Numbered from the stretch's first letter, positions 32,118-40,582 are shown. The stretch: DNA of 64,000 nt from an uncultured Clostridia bacterium (GCA_934281605.1 CAKQXD010000006.1:62001-126000), one strand, 5' to 3'. Program-made: numbers and translations. The notes: generated from the letters alone by a model not told the origin.

Positions 32118-32904
32118 GATCGATAAAAATTCGTATGAAGAAGTGCATAAAAAACTGGGCGAGGAGCTGGAGAAGGCTTATCTGAAGCGGGAAGTGCCGG
32201 AGGAGGATGTTCCTGAGTTCGATCTTTCCTTTCTGGATGAGGAACCTGAACTGGATGCAGAGGAGCCGGATGCAGCGAGAGAGGAAGTTTCCGTTTCTCC
32301 TGCAAAGACCGGGAAGCGCCGTTTCAGCCGGTTCACCAAGGTGGCGGCTGTCGTGATCATTTTCCTGCTGTGCACCAATATCTTTCTTCTGGGGAAAGAC
32401 TCCTCAGAATCCTACGGCGACAAGGGGATCCTGCACAGACTGTACCAGGGGGTGACGGGGCTGTTTACGGATTCCGAGGAAGAGACGGAGGCTTCGGATG
32501 TGGAAGAAGCTCTGACGGTGCAGGAGGAAAAGGATCTGGCCAATGCCAAGGAGTTCCTGCCGGAACTGTATGTGCCTACATATATGCCGGAGGGGTATGA
32601 GTTTGAGAAACTGACGATTAAAAAGTTTTATTCGGGAGATCGTCAAGCCGATTATTTGTATAAAAAAGATTCTAAAGAACTTGAAATTTTATTATATTAT
32701 GCAAGTGACTCTGAAGTCTCATATCAATTACCAGAAGAAGGACAGTTGATTGAGTTGGCTGATAGAAAAATTTTAGTAAGCACTGATGAAACTGTAGATA
32801 AAAGTGTGGTTTTTGTTTGTACGGAAATTTGCAATATAGACATAATGGGAGACGAAGATGTTCAAATTTTAATTGAAATAGGAAAGGGTATGCAAAAAAA
32901 ATAG
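32110..32904 (+). CDS. Membrane-anchored DUF4367-like protein, putative anti-sigma factor
   Basis: This 264-residue protein has a charged cytoplasmic part (1-75), one transmembrane helix (about residues 76-94, KVAAVVIIFLLCTNIFLL), an acidic linker and a C-terminal outer domain of DUF4367 type (YVPTYMPEGYEFEKLTI, then ELEILLYYAS). GTG 32110, 5 bases after AAAGGAGG, is the start. Overlap with the ECF gene suggests it restrains that sigma factor. The last 280 bases are markedly more AT-rich than the first two thirds. Confidence 0.75.
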   Translation: MSKIDKNSYEEVHKKLGEELEKAYLKREVPEEDVPEFDLSFLDEEPELDAEEPDAAREEVSVSPAKTGKRRFSRFTKVAAVVIIFLLCTNIFLLGKDSSESYGDKGILHRLYQGVTGLFTDSEEETEASDVEEALTVQEEKDLANAKEFLPELYVPTYMPEGYEFEKLTIKKFYSGDRQADYLYKKDSKELEILLYYASDSEVSYQLPEEGQLIELADRKILVSTDETVDKSVVFVCTEICNIDIMGDEDVQILIEIGKGMQKK

Positions 32905-32934
32905 AAAGTCCCAAGCAGGACTTTCTATTTTTTT
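32895..32934. terminator. Bidirectional terminator between convergent genes
   Basis: A-run, ATAGAAAGTCC, 6-base loop, GGACTTTCTAT and T-run. The T-runs on both strands make it work in both directions. Confidence 0.93.
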
Positions 32935-33388
32935 AGGTCATAGATTTATAATATGTATTGGAGCGAATCAGAGAACCTTCTTTATATTTTATAGTAACTT
33001 TAATACGATAGGTTCCGGAAGAAGCGATAGAAAAGTATTTAATGTGATTGATTTGATTATCTTTAATTGTTTTCGTGGAAGAAGATACTTTTTTGTAAGA
33101 CCCATTAGACTTTTTTTGCAGAACGATTGTAGAGGTGATGGAAGATGCTCCAGGTCTATTTGCAGCTGCCTGTGCTTTTGCTTGACTGGAAGAGGTCCGC
33201 TTGAATACCAGGGCAACGCTGGAACTCGACCGTGGCGCAATCCCATCATCCGTAAGGCTTAACGTATCCGCCGGCACTGCATTCTGTGGTTCCTGCGCTG
33301 CACTGCTGCCGGACGTGGTCGCCGATGCCGTACAGGTAAAGGCGAAAAAGATCGAAATGATCATCGTAGCGAGTATTGTTTTCTTCAT
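32933..33388 (-). CDS. Secreted Ser-rich protein of unknown function
   Basis: This 151-residue protein begins MKKTILATMIISIFFAF followed by TCTASATTS, a signal peptide with cleavage probable after the ASA region near residue 23. The mature part is Ser/Thr-rich, then has a beta-strand-like end (GTYRIKVTIKYKEG). No cysteine is present in the mature chain. I do not recognise the family. AAGGAGG lies 9 bases before ATG; an upstream open extension has no ribosome site. It is convergent with the putative anti-sigma gene and may be a target or sensor in that cluster. Confidence 0.7.
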   Translation of the reverse strand: MKKTILATMIISIFFAFTCTASATTSGSSAAQEPQNAVPADTLSLTDDGIAPRSSSSVALVFKRTSSSQAKAQAAANRPGASSITSTIVLQKKSNGSYKKVSSSTKTIKDNQINHIKYFSIASSGTYRIKVTIKYKEGSLIRSNTYYKSMT

Positions 33389-33576
33389 GTTAGAAAACCT
33401 CCTTTTTCCCCAACAGACCAGAATGTCGGGGACATGCATCTGGCTTATTTTCAGAGCTTTTGTCGTATTTTCTGGAAACAGTGCACTAGTCGCAAATTGC
33501 GTCTACAAACGAAATTTTCAGGGGCATACAATAAAAATTGAAATTAAATCAATGCACTAAAAGGAGAGTGTTTTAC

Positions 33577-33726
33577 ATGACCAGAAAAAAGAAAGCAGAA
33601 TCAAAAGAAGAGTATGAGAGCCATATGGAATTTGCAGAACGGTATTTACAGGCAGGATTGTTCCTGGCAGTGATGGTGGTGCTTGTGTGCTTCGGCGTAT
33701 TTCTAGGATTTCTTTGGTGTCTTTAA
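33577..33726 (+). CDS. 49-residue single-pass membrane protein
   Basis: This small protein begins MTRKKKAESKEEYESHMEFA and ends with one hydrophobic helix (GLFLAVMVVLVCFGVFLGFLW). AAGGAGAG lies 10 bases before ATG. It is divergent from the secreted protein. Function is unknown; a toxin-like or regulatory membrane peptide is possible. A terminator follows at 33779. Confidence 0.65.
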   Translation: MTRKKKAESKEEYESHMEFAERYLQAGLFLAVMVVLVCFGVFLGFLWCL

Positions 33727-33778
33727 AGGATAGAGGAACGAAAGAGGGAGACCCCGTCTGGTGCAATAATGACACAGG

Positions 33779-33817
33779 AAACTCTGGAACCCTTTGTGGT
33801 GTTTCAGAGTTTTTTTC
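33779..33817 (+). terminator. Terminator upstream of the GTPase-nuclease gene
   Basis: AAACTCTG/CAGAGTTT encloses an 18-base loop and is followed by a run of T. It isolates the next gene, which has an extended -10 element (TGATACAAT) at 33846-33854. Confidence 0.85.
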
Positions 33818-33878
33818 TTGCATAGATGCGTTCACGCCAAAATCATGATACAATTATGGCAAGAAAGGTTAGAGTACA

Positions 33879-36464
33879 ATGAAGAACATCGTAATCGGAA
33901 TTTTAGCCCATGTAGATGCGGGTAAAACCACCTTGTCGGAGGCAATGCTCTACGAGACGGGAGCCATTCGGAGCCTGGGACGGGTGGATCATAAAAATGC
34001 ATTTTTTGATACAGATACGCAGGAACGCGACCGGGGGATCACCATCTTTTCCAAACAGGCGGAGATGACGTACCACGATATGGATCTCATGCTGCTGGAT
34101 ACGCCGGGACATGTGGATTTTTCCGCAGAAATGGAGCGGACGCTGCAGGTGCTGGACTACGCGGTGCTGGTCATCAGCGGCCGGGAAGGGGTACAGGGGC
34201 ACACCGTGACCCTCTGGAAGCTTTTGCAGAAATATCAGATCCCTGCCTTTCTCTTTGTCAACAAGATGGATCTCGACGGAGCGGATCGCAGGCAGATCTT
34301 AGAGGGACTGCAAAGTTCCCTCAGCGCAGGATGCCTCGATTTCGGCGTTTTTGATGCGGAGCAGGCTGCCATGTGCGAGGAGTTGCTCCTGGAAGAATTT
34401 CTGGAGACGGGAAAGCTGTCAGAGGCAAGTTTGCAGAACGGCATCGCCAGCAGAAAGATATTCCCGTGCTATTTCGGTTCCGCCCTTCGCATGGACGGCG
34501 TTACAGAACTGCTGGACGGGCTGGAGCATTTTACGAAGCAGCCGGTTTATCCGGAGCAGTTTGGAGCACGGATCTATAAAATCACAAGAGATCCGCAGGG
34601 ACTGCGGCTTACTCATATGAAGATCACAGGAGGAACGCTCTCCGTGAAAGAGACGCTGGAACTTGGAGATGTTCCCGGAGCACTGCAGGAAAAAGTCAAT
34701 CAGATACGGATTTATTCCGGTGAGAAATATCAGATGGTACAGGAGGTTAGAGCCGGCGAGGTATGTGCCGTTGCCGGACTGGAGCACACTCATGCCGGGC
34801 AGGGACTGGGCATAGAACAGGGCGAAAATCGTTTTGTCCTGGAGCCTGCCATGAGCTACGGCGTTCTGCTGCCGGAGGGCGTGGATGTGCACCGAGCTTT
34901 GCAGCAGCTGAGACAGCTGGAGGAAGAGGATCCTCAGCTTCATATTGCCTGGAACAGCCAGACGGAAGAGATACAGATCCAGCTCATGGGAGAAGTCCAG
35001 CTGGAAATTTTGAAGGAAGTCATCCGACAGAGATTCGATCTGGACATCGAATTTGGAGAAGGAAAAGTGGCATATAAGGAAACCATCGCAGAGCCGGTGA
35101 TCGGAGCCGGACATTTCGAGCCGCTTCGCCATTATGCGGAGGTTCATCTGCTGCTGGAACCGGGTGCGCCCGGAAGCGGCGTCGTGCTGGATACTGACTG
35201 CAGGGAAGATCTGCTGGACCGCAACTGGCAGCGACTGATCCTGACCCATCTGGCAGAACGGGATTTTTCGGGTGTTCTGACGGGCTCGCCGTTGACGGAT
35301 GTGAAGATCACCTTGCTGGCGGGACGAGCTCATTTGAAACATACCGAGGGCGGAGACTTCCGTCAGGCAACGTACCGGGCAGTGCGGCAGGGACTTAGAA
35401 AATCGAAGAGCATCCTGCTGGAACCGTGGTACGATTTTGAACTGGAAGTCCCGAAGGATATGACAGGGAGAGCCATGGCGGATATCCAGAGGATGGGCGG
35501 CTCGTTTGAACTGCCCGAGACTCGGGGAGATTTGTCGCTGATCACAGGCAAGGCGCCGGTCTCTGAAATGAAAGGATACATGGCGGAGGTCAATTCCTAT
35601 ACGAGAGGCTATGGACATCTCAGCTGCAGCGTGGCCGGATATGAGCCGTGTCACGATGCGGAGCATGTTATCGCAGAGACAGGATATCGGGCAGACGAGG
35701 ATACGGAAAATACGGCGGATTCCGTTTTCTGCAGCCACGGTGCAGGGTATCTGGTGCCGTGGGATCAGGTGGACGATCACGTTCACGTGATACTGGATCG
35801 CAGCGTGCTCCCGAATCAGAACGAAGCGGTGCAGCAGCCTGCCGGAGGCGGCGGAGCATGGGATGCAGATGATTTTGCAGGAGTGCCGGAGGAGCCTTTG
35901 CAGAGACGGACGCAGGGATCCATCGGACCGCGGATCATAGAAGGAGAAAAAGGGTATCAGAAGACGAAATCGGCGGAGATCCAGAAGGAATATCTCATCG
36001 TGGACGGTTATAACATCATCTTCGCATGGGACGAGCTGAAATCTCTGGCAAAAAACAATATGGACGGGGCGAGGACGGCGCTCATCGAGATCCTTGCTAA
36101 TTATCAGGGATATCGGAAGTGCAAAGTCATCGTCGTGTTTGACGCGTATAAAATCAAAGGCGGCGAGCGTCGCCAGGAAAAGCACGGGACTGTCGATGTG
36201 GTCTTTACGAAAGAAGCGGAGACGGCCGACACGTATATCGAGCGGCTGTCCTATGAAATGAATGGGAAATACCGGGTGCGCGTAGCCACATCGGACAGGC
36301 AGGAGCAGATCGTTGCGCTGGGAAACGGCGCGTTCCGCCTGTCGGCATCGGAACTGAAGGCTGAGATCGAACGGACCAATCTGGAAATCAGCTCATTCCT
36401 AAAAGAGCATGCGAGAAAGAACCAGATCAGGCATCGAAACGGTATCGAGATCCCGAAAAAATAA
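33879..36464 (+). CDS. TetM-like ribosome-protection GTPase fused to a YacP/Rae1-like NYN nuclease
   Basis: This 861-residue protein has two parts. Residues 1 to about 640 form an EF-G-like GTPase of the TetM/TetW/TetO group: AHVDAGKTT at 10-18, RDRGIT, DTPGHVDF, NKMD, then domains II-V with EVQLEILKEV. A Gly/Glu-rich linker (about 640-700) leads to a NYN domain of YacP type, residues 703-861: YLIVDGYNII, VIVVFDAY, ETADTYIE and VATSDRQEQ carry the acidic metal-binding residues (near 707, 755, 783, 805). B. subtilis Rae1/YacP cleaves mRNA in the ribosomal A site. The fusion probably couples A-site clearing or probing to mRNA cleavage. Tetracycline resistance is not implied. It is monocistronic. 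Confidence 0.85.
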   Translation: MKNIVIGILAHVDAGKTTLSEAMLYETGAIRSLGRVDHKNAFFDTDTQERDRGITIFSKQAEMTYHDMDLMLLDTPGHVDFSAEMERTLQVLDYAVLVISGREGVQGHTVTLWKLLQKYQIPAFLFVNKMDLDGADRRQILEGLQSSLSAGCLDFGVFDAEQAAMCEELLLEEFLETGKLSEASLQNGIASRKIFPCYFGSALRMDGVTELLDGLEHFTKQPVYPEQFGARIYKITRDPQGLRLTHMKITGGTLSVKETLELGDVPGALQEKVNQIRIYSGEKYQMVQEVRAGEVCAVAGLEHTHAGQGLGIEQGENRFVLEPAMSYGVLLPEGVDVHRALQQLRQLEEEDPQLHIAWNSQTEEIQIQLMGEVQLEILKEVIRQRFDLDIEFGEGKVAYKETIAEPVIGAGHFEPLRHYAEVHLLLEPGAPGSGVVLDTDCREDLLDRNWQRLILTHLAERDFSGVLTGSPLTDVKITLLAGRAHLKHTEGGDFRQATYRAVRQGLRKSKSILLEPWYDFELEVPKDMTGRAMADIQRMGGSFELPETRGDLSLITGKAPVSEMKGYMAEVNSYTRGYGHLSCSVAGYEPCHDAEHVIAETGYRADEDTENTADSVFCSHGAGYLVPWDQVDDHVHVILDRSVLPNQNEAVQQPAGGGGAWDADDFAGVPEEPLQRRTQGSIGPRIIEGEKGYQKTKSAEIQKEYLIVDGYNIIFAWDELKSLAKNNMDGARTALIEILANYQGYRKCKVIVVFDAYKIKGGERRQEKHGTVDVVFTKEAETADTYIERLSYEMNGKYRVRVATSDRQEQIVALGNGAFRLSASELKAEIERTNLEISSFLKEHARKNQIRHRNGIEIPKK

Positions 36465-36486
36465 CGAATCTCAGAGCTATTTCGAG

Positions 36487-37371
36487 CTATTTCTGCAGCT
36501 GGTGATCTTTCCTCAAATTATAGAGGAACATCCAGACGGCGACGCCGGAGATGATGCAGTAGCCGATGACGCTGAACAGATCTGGGATCTGGCCGAAAAA
36601 CAGGAAGCCAAGGCCTGCGGCGAAGACGATCTGGGTGTAGTCGAAGACCGAAACTTCCCGGGCGGGAGCACGGGTGTAGGCTGCCGTGATGGTGAACTGA
36701 CCGCCGGCTGCGGAAAGCCCTGCCAGAAGCAGCATACAAAACTGTCCCAGCGTCATGGGATGAAAATCGAAAATTAAAAACGGCAGAGTCACGAGGCAGG
36801 AGAATGCAGAGAAGAACAGGACGATAAACGGACCTCGTTCGCCTCGCTGCCCAAGCACCCGTACCAGAGTGTAGGCGAGCCCTGCACACAGACCGCCGGC
36901 AACGCCGATAAGGGACGGAATGAAAACGTCAGCCCCTGCGAAACCGGGTTTTACTACCAGGACAGCGCCGCAGAATGCCGCGGCGACGGCAGAGCCCTGC
37001 ACGAGAGTCAGCTTTTCCTTGAGAATGAAATAGGAAAATAAAATCGCGAAAAACGGCGATAATTTATTTAAAATCGAAGCATCGGACAGCACCAGATGAT
37101 CCACCGCGTAGAAATTGCAGAGGATCCCCAGCGTACCGAAGAAAGCCCTGCCGATAAAGGCAGGGAGATTTTTTTTCTGAAACGAAAATCCGTCTTTGGA
37201 GCGCAGCAGGATGACCAGGGCGAAAAAGAACGCCACCAGATTCCGGAAAAAGCTTTTCTGAATGGATGGCAGATCGCCGGACATGCGGACGAACATATTC
37301 ATCAGGGCGAAGAAAAACGCCGAGCAGATAATATAGAAAATAGCCTGTTGTTTTTTGCTGATGGATGACAT
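36487..37371 (-). CDS. EamA/DMT-family transporter
   Basis: This 294-residue protein has ten predicted transmembrane segments in two EamA repeats, beginning ...QAIFYIICSAFFFALMNMF and ending with a hydrophobic helix pair before a short basic tail. Members export amino acids, nucleotides or other metabolites; the substrate is unknown. The start at 37371 has AAAGGA at about 7 bases; an in-frame GTG at 37392 is possible. Its 3' end is 22 bases from the convergent fusion gene. Confidence 0.85.
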   Translation of the reverse strand: MSSISKKQQAIFYIICSAFFFALMNMFVRMSGDLPSIQKSFFRNLVAFFFALVILLRSKDGFSFQKKNLPAFIGRAFFGTLGILCNFYAVDHLVLSDASILNKLSPFFAILFSYFILKEKLTLVQGSAVAAAFCGAVLVVKPGFAGADVFIPSLIGVAGGLCAGLAYTLVRVLGQRGERGPFIVLFFSAFSCLVTLPFLIFDFHPMTLGQFCMLLLAGLSAAGGQFTITAAYTRAPAREVSVFDYTQIVFAAGLGFLFFGQIPDLFSVIGYCIISGVAVWMFLYNLRKDHQLQK

Positions 37372-37513
37372 AAAATTTCCTTTCTTCTTCACTTAAAGGC
37401 AGGGCCGGAAGCCCAGCAGTAAAAGTATATCCCCGGTGCGGACGTTTTACAAGGAAAAACAGGGATTTTCAATGATTATCTTGCCGGGAAGTCTGGAATA
37501 TTCGGCGATAGGA

Positions 37514-37522
37514 TGGTATACT
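37514..37522 (+). promoter_or_regulatory. Extended -10 element before folE
   Basis: TGG-TATACT gives a TGn-extended -10 box. A -35 match is weak (TGGAAT at 17 bases). The leader to folE would be about 35 bases, too short for a THF riboswitch. Confidence 0.5.
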
Positions 37523-37563
37523 GTTGAATCGAAGAAGAGTGAGACACAGGAGAACATACGATT

Positions 37564-38118
37564 ATGGATTCAGAAAAAATAAAACAGGGCGTGGCTCTGA
37601 TCCTGGAGGGGATCGGAGAAGATACCAGCCGGGAAGGCCTTTTAGATACGCCTGACCGGATCGCGCGCATGTGTGAAGAAATATTTGGCGGTCTGGAACA
37701 GGACGCTGCGGAGCTTTTTGTGAAGAAATTCCATGCCACCAACAATAATATGGTGCTGGAAAAAGATATTACGTTTTATTCCGTCTGCGAACATCACCTG
37801 TTGCCGTTTTACGGCAAGGCTCACGTGGCCTACATCCCCAACGACAAGGTTGCGGGTCTGAGCAAGATCGCCCGGACCGTGGAGGTGTTCGCCCGCAGAC
37901 CACAGATCCAGGAAAACATGACGGCGCAGATCGCCGATGCACTGGAGGAACACCTGGAGCCAAAAGGCGTTATGGTGCTGCTGGAGGCGGAACATATGTG
38001 CATGACCATGCGAGGCGTGCAGAAGCCGGGGACAAAGACGGTGACGACCATCGTTCGCGGAGCCTTTGCAGATGACATGATGCTGCAGCAGACGTTCCTG
38101 CAGATGGTCAACAAATAA
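37564..38118 (+). CDS. folE: GTP cyclohydrolase I
   Basis: This 184-residue enzyme converts GTP to 7,8-dihydroneopterin triphosphate, the first step of folate synthesis. SVCEHHLLPFYGKAHVAYIP contains the zinc Cys and catalytic His, GLSKIARTVEVFARRPQIQE the substrate loop and CMTMRGV the second zinc Cys. Start after CACAGGAG. It leads a folE-HD-folP-folBK operon. Confidence 0.97.
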   Translation: MDSEKIKQGVALILEGIGEDTSREGLLDTPDRIARMCEEIFGGLEQDAAELFVKKFHATNNNMVLEKDITFYSVCEHHLLPFYGKAHVAYIPNDKVAGLSKIARTVEVFARRPQIQENMTAQIADALEEHLEPKGVMVLLEAEHMCMTMRGVQKPGTKTVTTIVRGAFADDMMLQQTFLQMVNK

Positions 38119-38129
38119 AGGATAGAAAA

Positions 38130-38684
38130 ATGAATCGAGAGAAAAATACAAGGGTGCGTCAGATTGTTACGCACCCTCTTTATCAACAGGAGTTTTCTGC
38201 GCTGCAAAGAGCGGAGCAGGGGCGGATCTACTGTAATCACACCATGGAGCACTTCCTGGATGTGGCGCGGATCTGCTATATTTTAATTCTGCAGGACGGC
38301 GCGGATCTGCCTCGGGAACTGATCTACGGGGCGGCGCTGCTTCACGATCTGGGAAGATACCGGCAGATTGCGGACGGTACGCCTCACGAGGTGGCGAGCG
38401 CTCAGCTGGCGGAGGAGATCCTGGCGGACTGCGGCTTTGCAGAAGAAGAAATAAAAGTAGTCGCGGAAGCGATTTTGCAGCACAGACACCATGGCGAGGC
38501 GGAACCCTCCGGGGAGTATGCAGCGGCAGATGATGCAAAGAACGATGCAGGGACTGTAGAAAGGATTTTGCTGGGCGACTATCTGTACCGGGCGGACAAA
38601 ATGTCACGGTTATGTTTCTGCTGTGAGGCGAGAGAAAGCTGTAAGTGGAGCGAAGAAGAAAAAAATATGGAAATCATTTTATAA
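38130..38684 (+). CDS. HD-domain hydrolase in the folate operon
   Basis: This 184-residue protein has an HD domain: NHTMEHFLDVARIC, LLHDLGRY with the metal His-Asp pair, a further HRHH cluster and LLGDYLYRADKMSRL. Proteins of this kind hydrolyse phosphate esters or nucleotides. It sits between folE and folP, where a phosphatase or pyrophosphatase acting on dihydroneopterin triphosphate is needed and no NUDIX enzyme is present. That role is inference. Spacing to folE is 11 bases. Cys residues near the end (CFCCEARESCKW) are not explained. Confidence 0.8.
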   Translation: MNREKNTRVRQIVTHPLYQQEFSALQRAEQGRIYCNHTMEHFLDVARICYILILQDGADLPRELIYGAALLHDLGRYRQIADGTPHEVASAQLAEEILADCGFAEEEIKVVAEAILQHRHHGEAEPSGEYAAADDAKNDAGTVERILLGDYLYRADKMSRLCFCCEARESCKWSEEEKNMEIIL

Positions 38685-38707
38685 AGAAGGAAGAACAGGA
38701 GAAGACT

Positions 38708-39520
38708 ATGAAGATAGGAAATCAAAGTTTTGACACGGACAATCACTGTTATATCATGGGGATTTTAAACGTTACGCCGGATTCATTTTCCGACGGAGGC
38801 AGGTTCGATCAGCTGGATGCAGCGCTGAAGCACACAGAGCAGATGATCGAAGAAGGGGCAGACGTGATCGACGTGGGAGGTGAATCCACAAGACCGGGGC
38901 ATCAGCAGATCACCGACGAGGAGGAGATCGCACGGGTAACCCCGGTGATCGAGGCAGTTAAGAAAAACTATGACGTGCCGGTTTCCATCGATACGTATAA
39001 GAGCGCAGTTGCGGAGGCGGCTTTGCAGGCCGGAGCCGATCTGGTCAACGATATCTGGGGATTCAAGTATGATCCGAAGATGGCCGATGTTACTGCGAAG
39101 TACGGTGCGGCGTGCTGCCTGATGCACAACAGAAAAGAAGCAGTATACGAGAATTATCTGCAGGACGTGATGGATGATATGAAAGAGTGCCTGGCTCTGG
39201 CGGACAAAGCCGGTGTGACGCGGGATAAGATCCTGCTGGATCCGGGCGTGGGCTTTGCCAAATCCCTGGAGCAGAACCTGCAGATCACTAACCATGTGGA
39301 TCTTCTAAAAGAGCTGGGCTGTCCGGTGCTGCTGGGAACGTCACGCAAGTCCATGATCGGGCTGAGCCTGGATCTGCCGGTGGATCAGCGGGTGGAAGGT
39401 ACGCTGGCGACTACGGTCCTGGGCGTTATGAAGGGCTGCAGTTTTGTGCGGGTGCATGACATCAAGGAGAACAAGCGAGTGATCCGGATGACGGAAGCGA
39501 TTTTAAAAAGCGATCGGTAG
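38708..39520 (+). CDS. folP: Dihydropteroate synthase
   Basis: This 270-residue TIM-barrel enzyme joins 6-hydroxymethyl-dihydropterin pyrophosphate with 4-aminobenzoate. Signatures: MGILNVTPDSFSDGG, DVGGESTRPG, SIDTYKSAVAEAAL, LVNDIWG, LLDPGVGFAKS and LGTSRKSMIG, and the late FVRVHDI. ATG 38708 is used, after AGGAGA; an upstream extension reads basic and is not family-like. This is the sulfonamide target. Confidence 0.97.
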   Translation: MKIGNQSFDTDNHCYIMGILNVTPDSFSDGGRFDQLDAALKHTEQMIEEGADVIDVGGESTRPGHQQITDEEEIARVTPVIEAVKKNYDVPVSIDTYKSAVAEAALQAGADLVNDIWGFKYDPKMADVTAKYGAACCLMHNRKEAVYENYLQDVMDDMKECLALADKAGVTRDKILLDPGVGFAKSLEQNLQITNHVDLLKELGCPVLLGTSRKSMIGLSLDLPVDQRVEGTLATTVLGVMKGCSFVRVHDIKENKRVIRMTEAILKSDR

Positions 39521-39550
39521 CTGCGGCAGAAAGGGTTGGAAGCAGGACAA

Positions 39551-40363
39551 ATGGATAAAATCAGGATAAAGAAACTGGACGTGTTCGCGAAGCACGGTGT
39601 TTTTAAAGAAGAGAATGTACTGGGGCAGAAGTTCGTGTTTTCCGCGACGCTCCATCTGGATACTGCAAAGGCCGGGGCCAGCGATGCGCTGGAGGATTCG
39701 GTAAATTATGGAGAGGTCTGTCATTTTATCCGGGAGTTTGCGGAAGGAAGGACGTTCCGGCTTCTGGAAAGTCTGGCGGAACATACGGCGGCGGCAGTGC
39801 TGGATCGTTTTCCGCTGGTGAAAGGGATCGATCTGGAAATCGAAAAACCGTGGGCTCCCATCGGACTTCCGCTGGAATCAGTGTCGGTGGAAATTTCCCG
39901 CGGCTGGCATCAGGCCTTCATTGCGTTAGGCTCCAACATGGGAGACAAAAAGAAATATCTGGATGATGCGGTGGAAGCGCTGGATGAGCTGGAAGGTTGC
40001 CGCATCGTTACAGTTGCCGATTATATCGAGACAGAACCTTACGGAGGAGTGGAGCAGGATGATTTTCTCAACAGCGTATTGTTAATGGATACGAGACTGG
40101 AACCGGATGTTTTGCTGGAGAAACTGCATGAAATAGAGGCTACAGCGGATCGGAAGCGAACTATCCGGTGGGGACCGCGGACGCTGGATCTTGATATTAT
40201 TTTTTATGATGATATGCTTTTGCACACACCAACTCTCACGTTACCGCACCCTGAGATGCACAAACGCAGTTTCGTACTGGATCCCCTGGTACAGATCGCT
40301 CCGTGGGCCTGGCATCCAGCCATTGGAAAGACGGTGCGTGAGCTTTGGGAGGAGTTAAAATAG
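39551..40363 (+). CDS. folBK: Bifunctional dihydroneopterin aldolase / HPPK
   Basis: This 270-residue protein fuses FolB (about residues 1-118; VFAKHGVFKEENVLGQKF and NYGEV) to FolK (about 122-270; FIALGSNMGDKKKYLDDA, RTIRWGPRTLDLDIIFYDD, LPHPEMHKRSFVLDPL). It makes 6-hydroxymethyl-dihydropterin and then its pyrophosphate, the substrate of FolP. ATG 39551 is used. It ends the folate operon; folC is not adjacent. Confidence 0.96.
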   Translation: MDKIRIKKLDVFAKHGVFKEENVLGQKFVFSATLHLDTAKAGASDALEDSVNYGEVCHFIREFAEGRTFRLLESLAEHTAAAVLDRFPLVKGIDLEIEKPWAPIGLPLESVSVEISRGWHQAFIALGSNMGDKKKYLDDAVEALDELEGCRIVTVADYIETEPYGGVEQDDFLNSVLLMDTRLEPDVLLEKLHEIEATADRKRTIRWGPRTLDLDIIFYDDMLLHTPTLTLPHPEMHKRSFVLDPLVQIAPWAWHPAIGKTVRELWEELK

Positions 40364-40421
40364 CCCAATAGGCAGAAACGTTGAAATCTAGCGAATTGTC
40401 AGTAAATTAAAACAACCTTAT

Positions 40422-40445
40422 ATTTTGTTAAGTGGTTAACAAAAT
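40422..40445. promoter_or_regulatory. Rex operator upstream of the acyl-CoA dehydrogenase operon
   Basis: ATTTTGTTAA-gtgg-TTAACAAAAT is a perfect inverted repeat that contains the clostridial Rex consensus TTGTTAA-N4-TTAACAA. It lies 2 bases upstream of the -35 box. Confidence 0.88.
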
Positions 40446-40447
40446 GG

Positions 40448-40476
40448 TTGCAAAACGTATGTCAGTGTGCTATATT
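40448..40476 (+). promoter_or_regulatory. Promoter of acd-etfB-etfA
   Basis: TTGCAA, a 17-base spacer and TATATT, next to the Rex site. The 5' leader is about 100 bases long, ending in AGGAGG. Confidence 0.8.
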
Positions 40477-40582
40477 CTACCTGTAGGGCATTTTGGAGAA
40501 TTAGAGAGCGTTATGCTAAACTTTAGGTTATAGTCAGAAGTGATCAATTAAATGGTTAGTAAAAAGTTTAGGAGGATAAATA

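Noticed and set aside
33201..33560. Plus-strand open frame overlapping the secreted-protein gene
   Set aside because: No ribosome site; the minus strand has a signal peptide and AAGGAGG.
34419..36185. 588-residue open frame antisense to the GTPase-nuclease gene
   Set aside because: No ribosome site or family motif; the opposite strand has clear GTPase and NYN motifs.
33879..36464. Tetracycline resistance determinant
   Set aside because: The GTPase is TetM-like but is fused to a nuclease and lies in a housekeeping context with no mobile-element genes; resistance cannot be claimed.
37440..37563. THF riboswitch before folE
   Set aside because: The likely transcription start leaves only about 35 bases of leader, too short for the aptamer.
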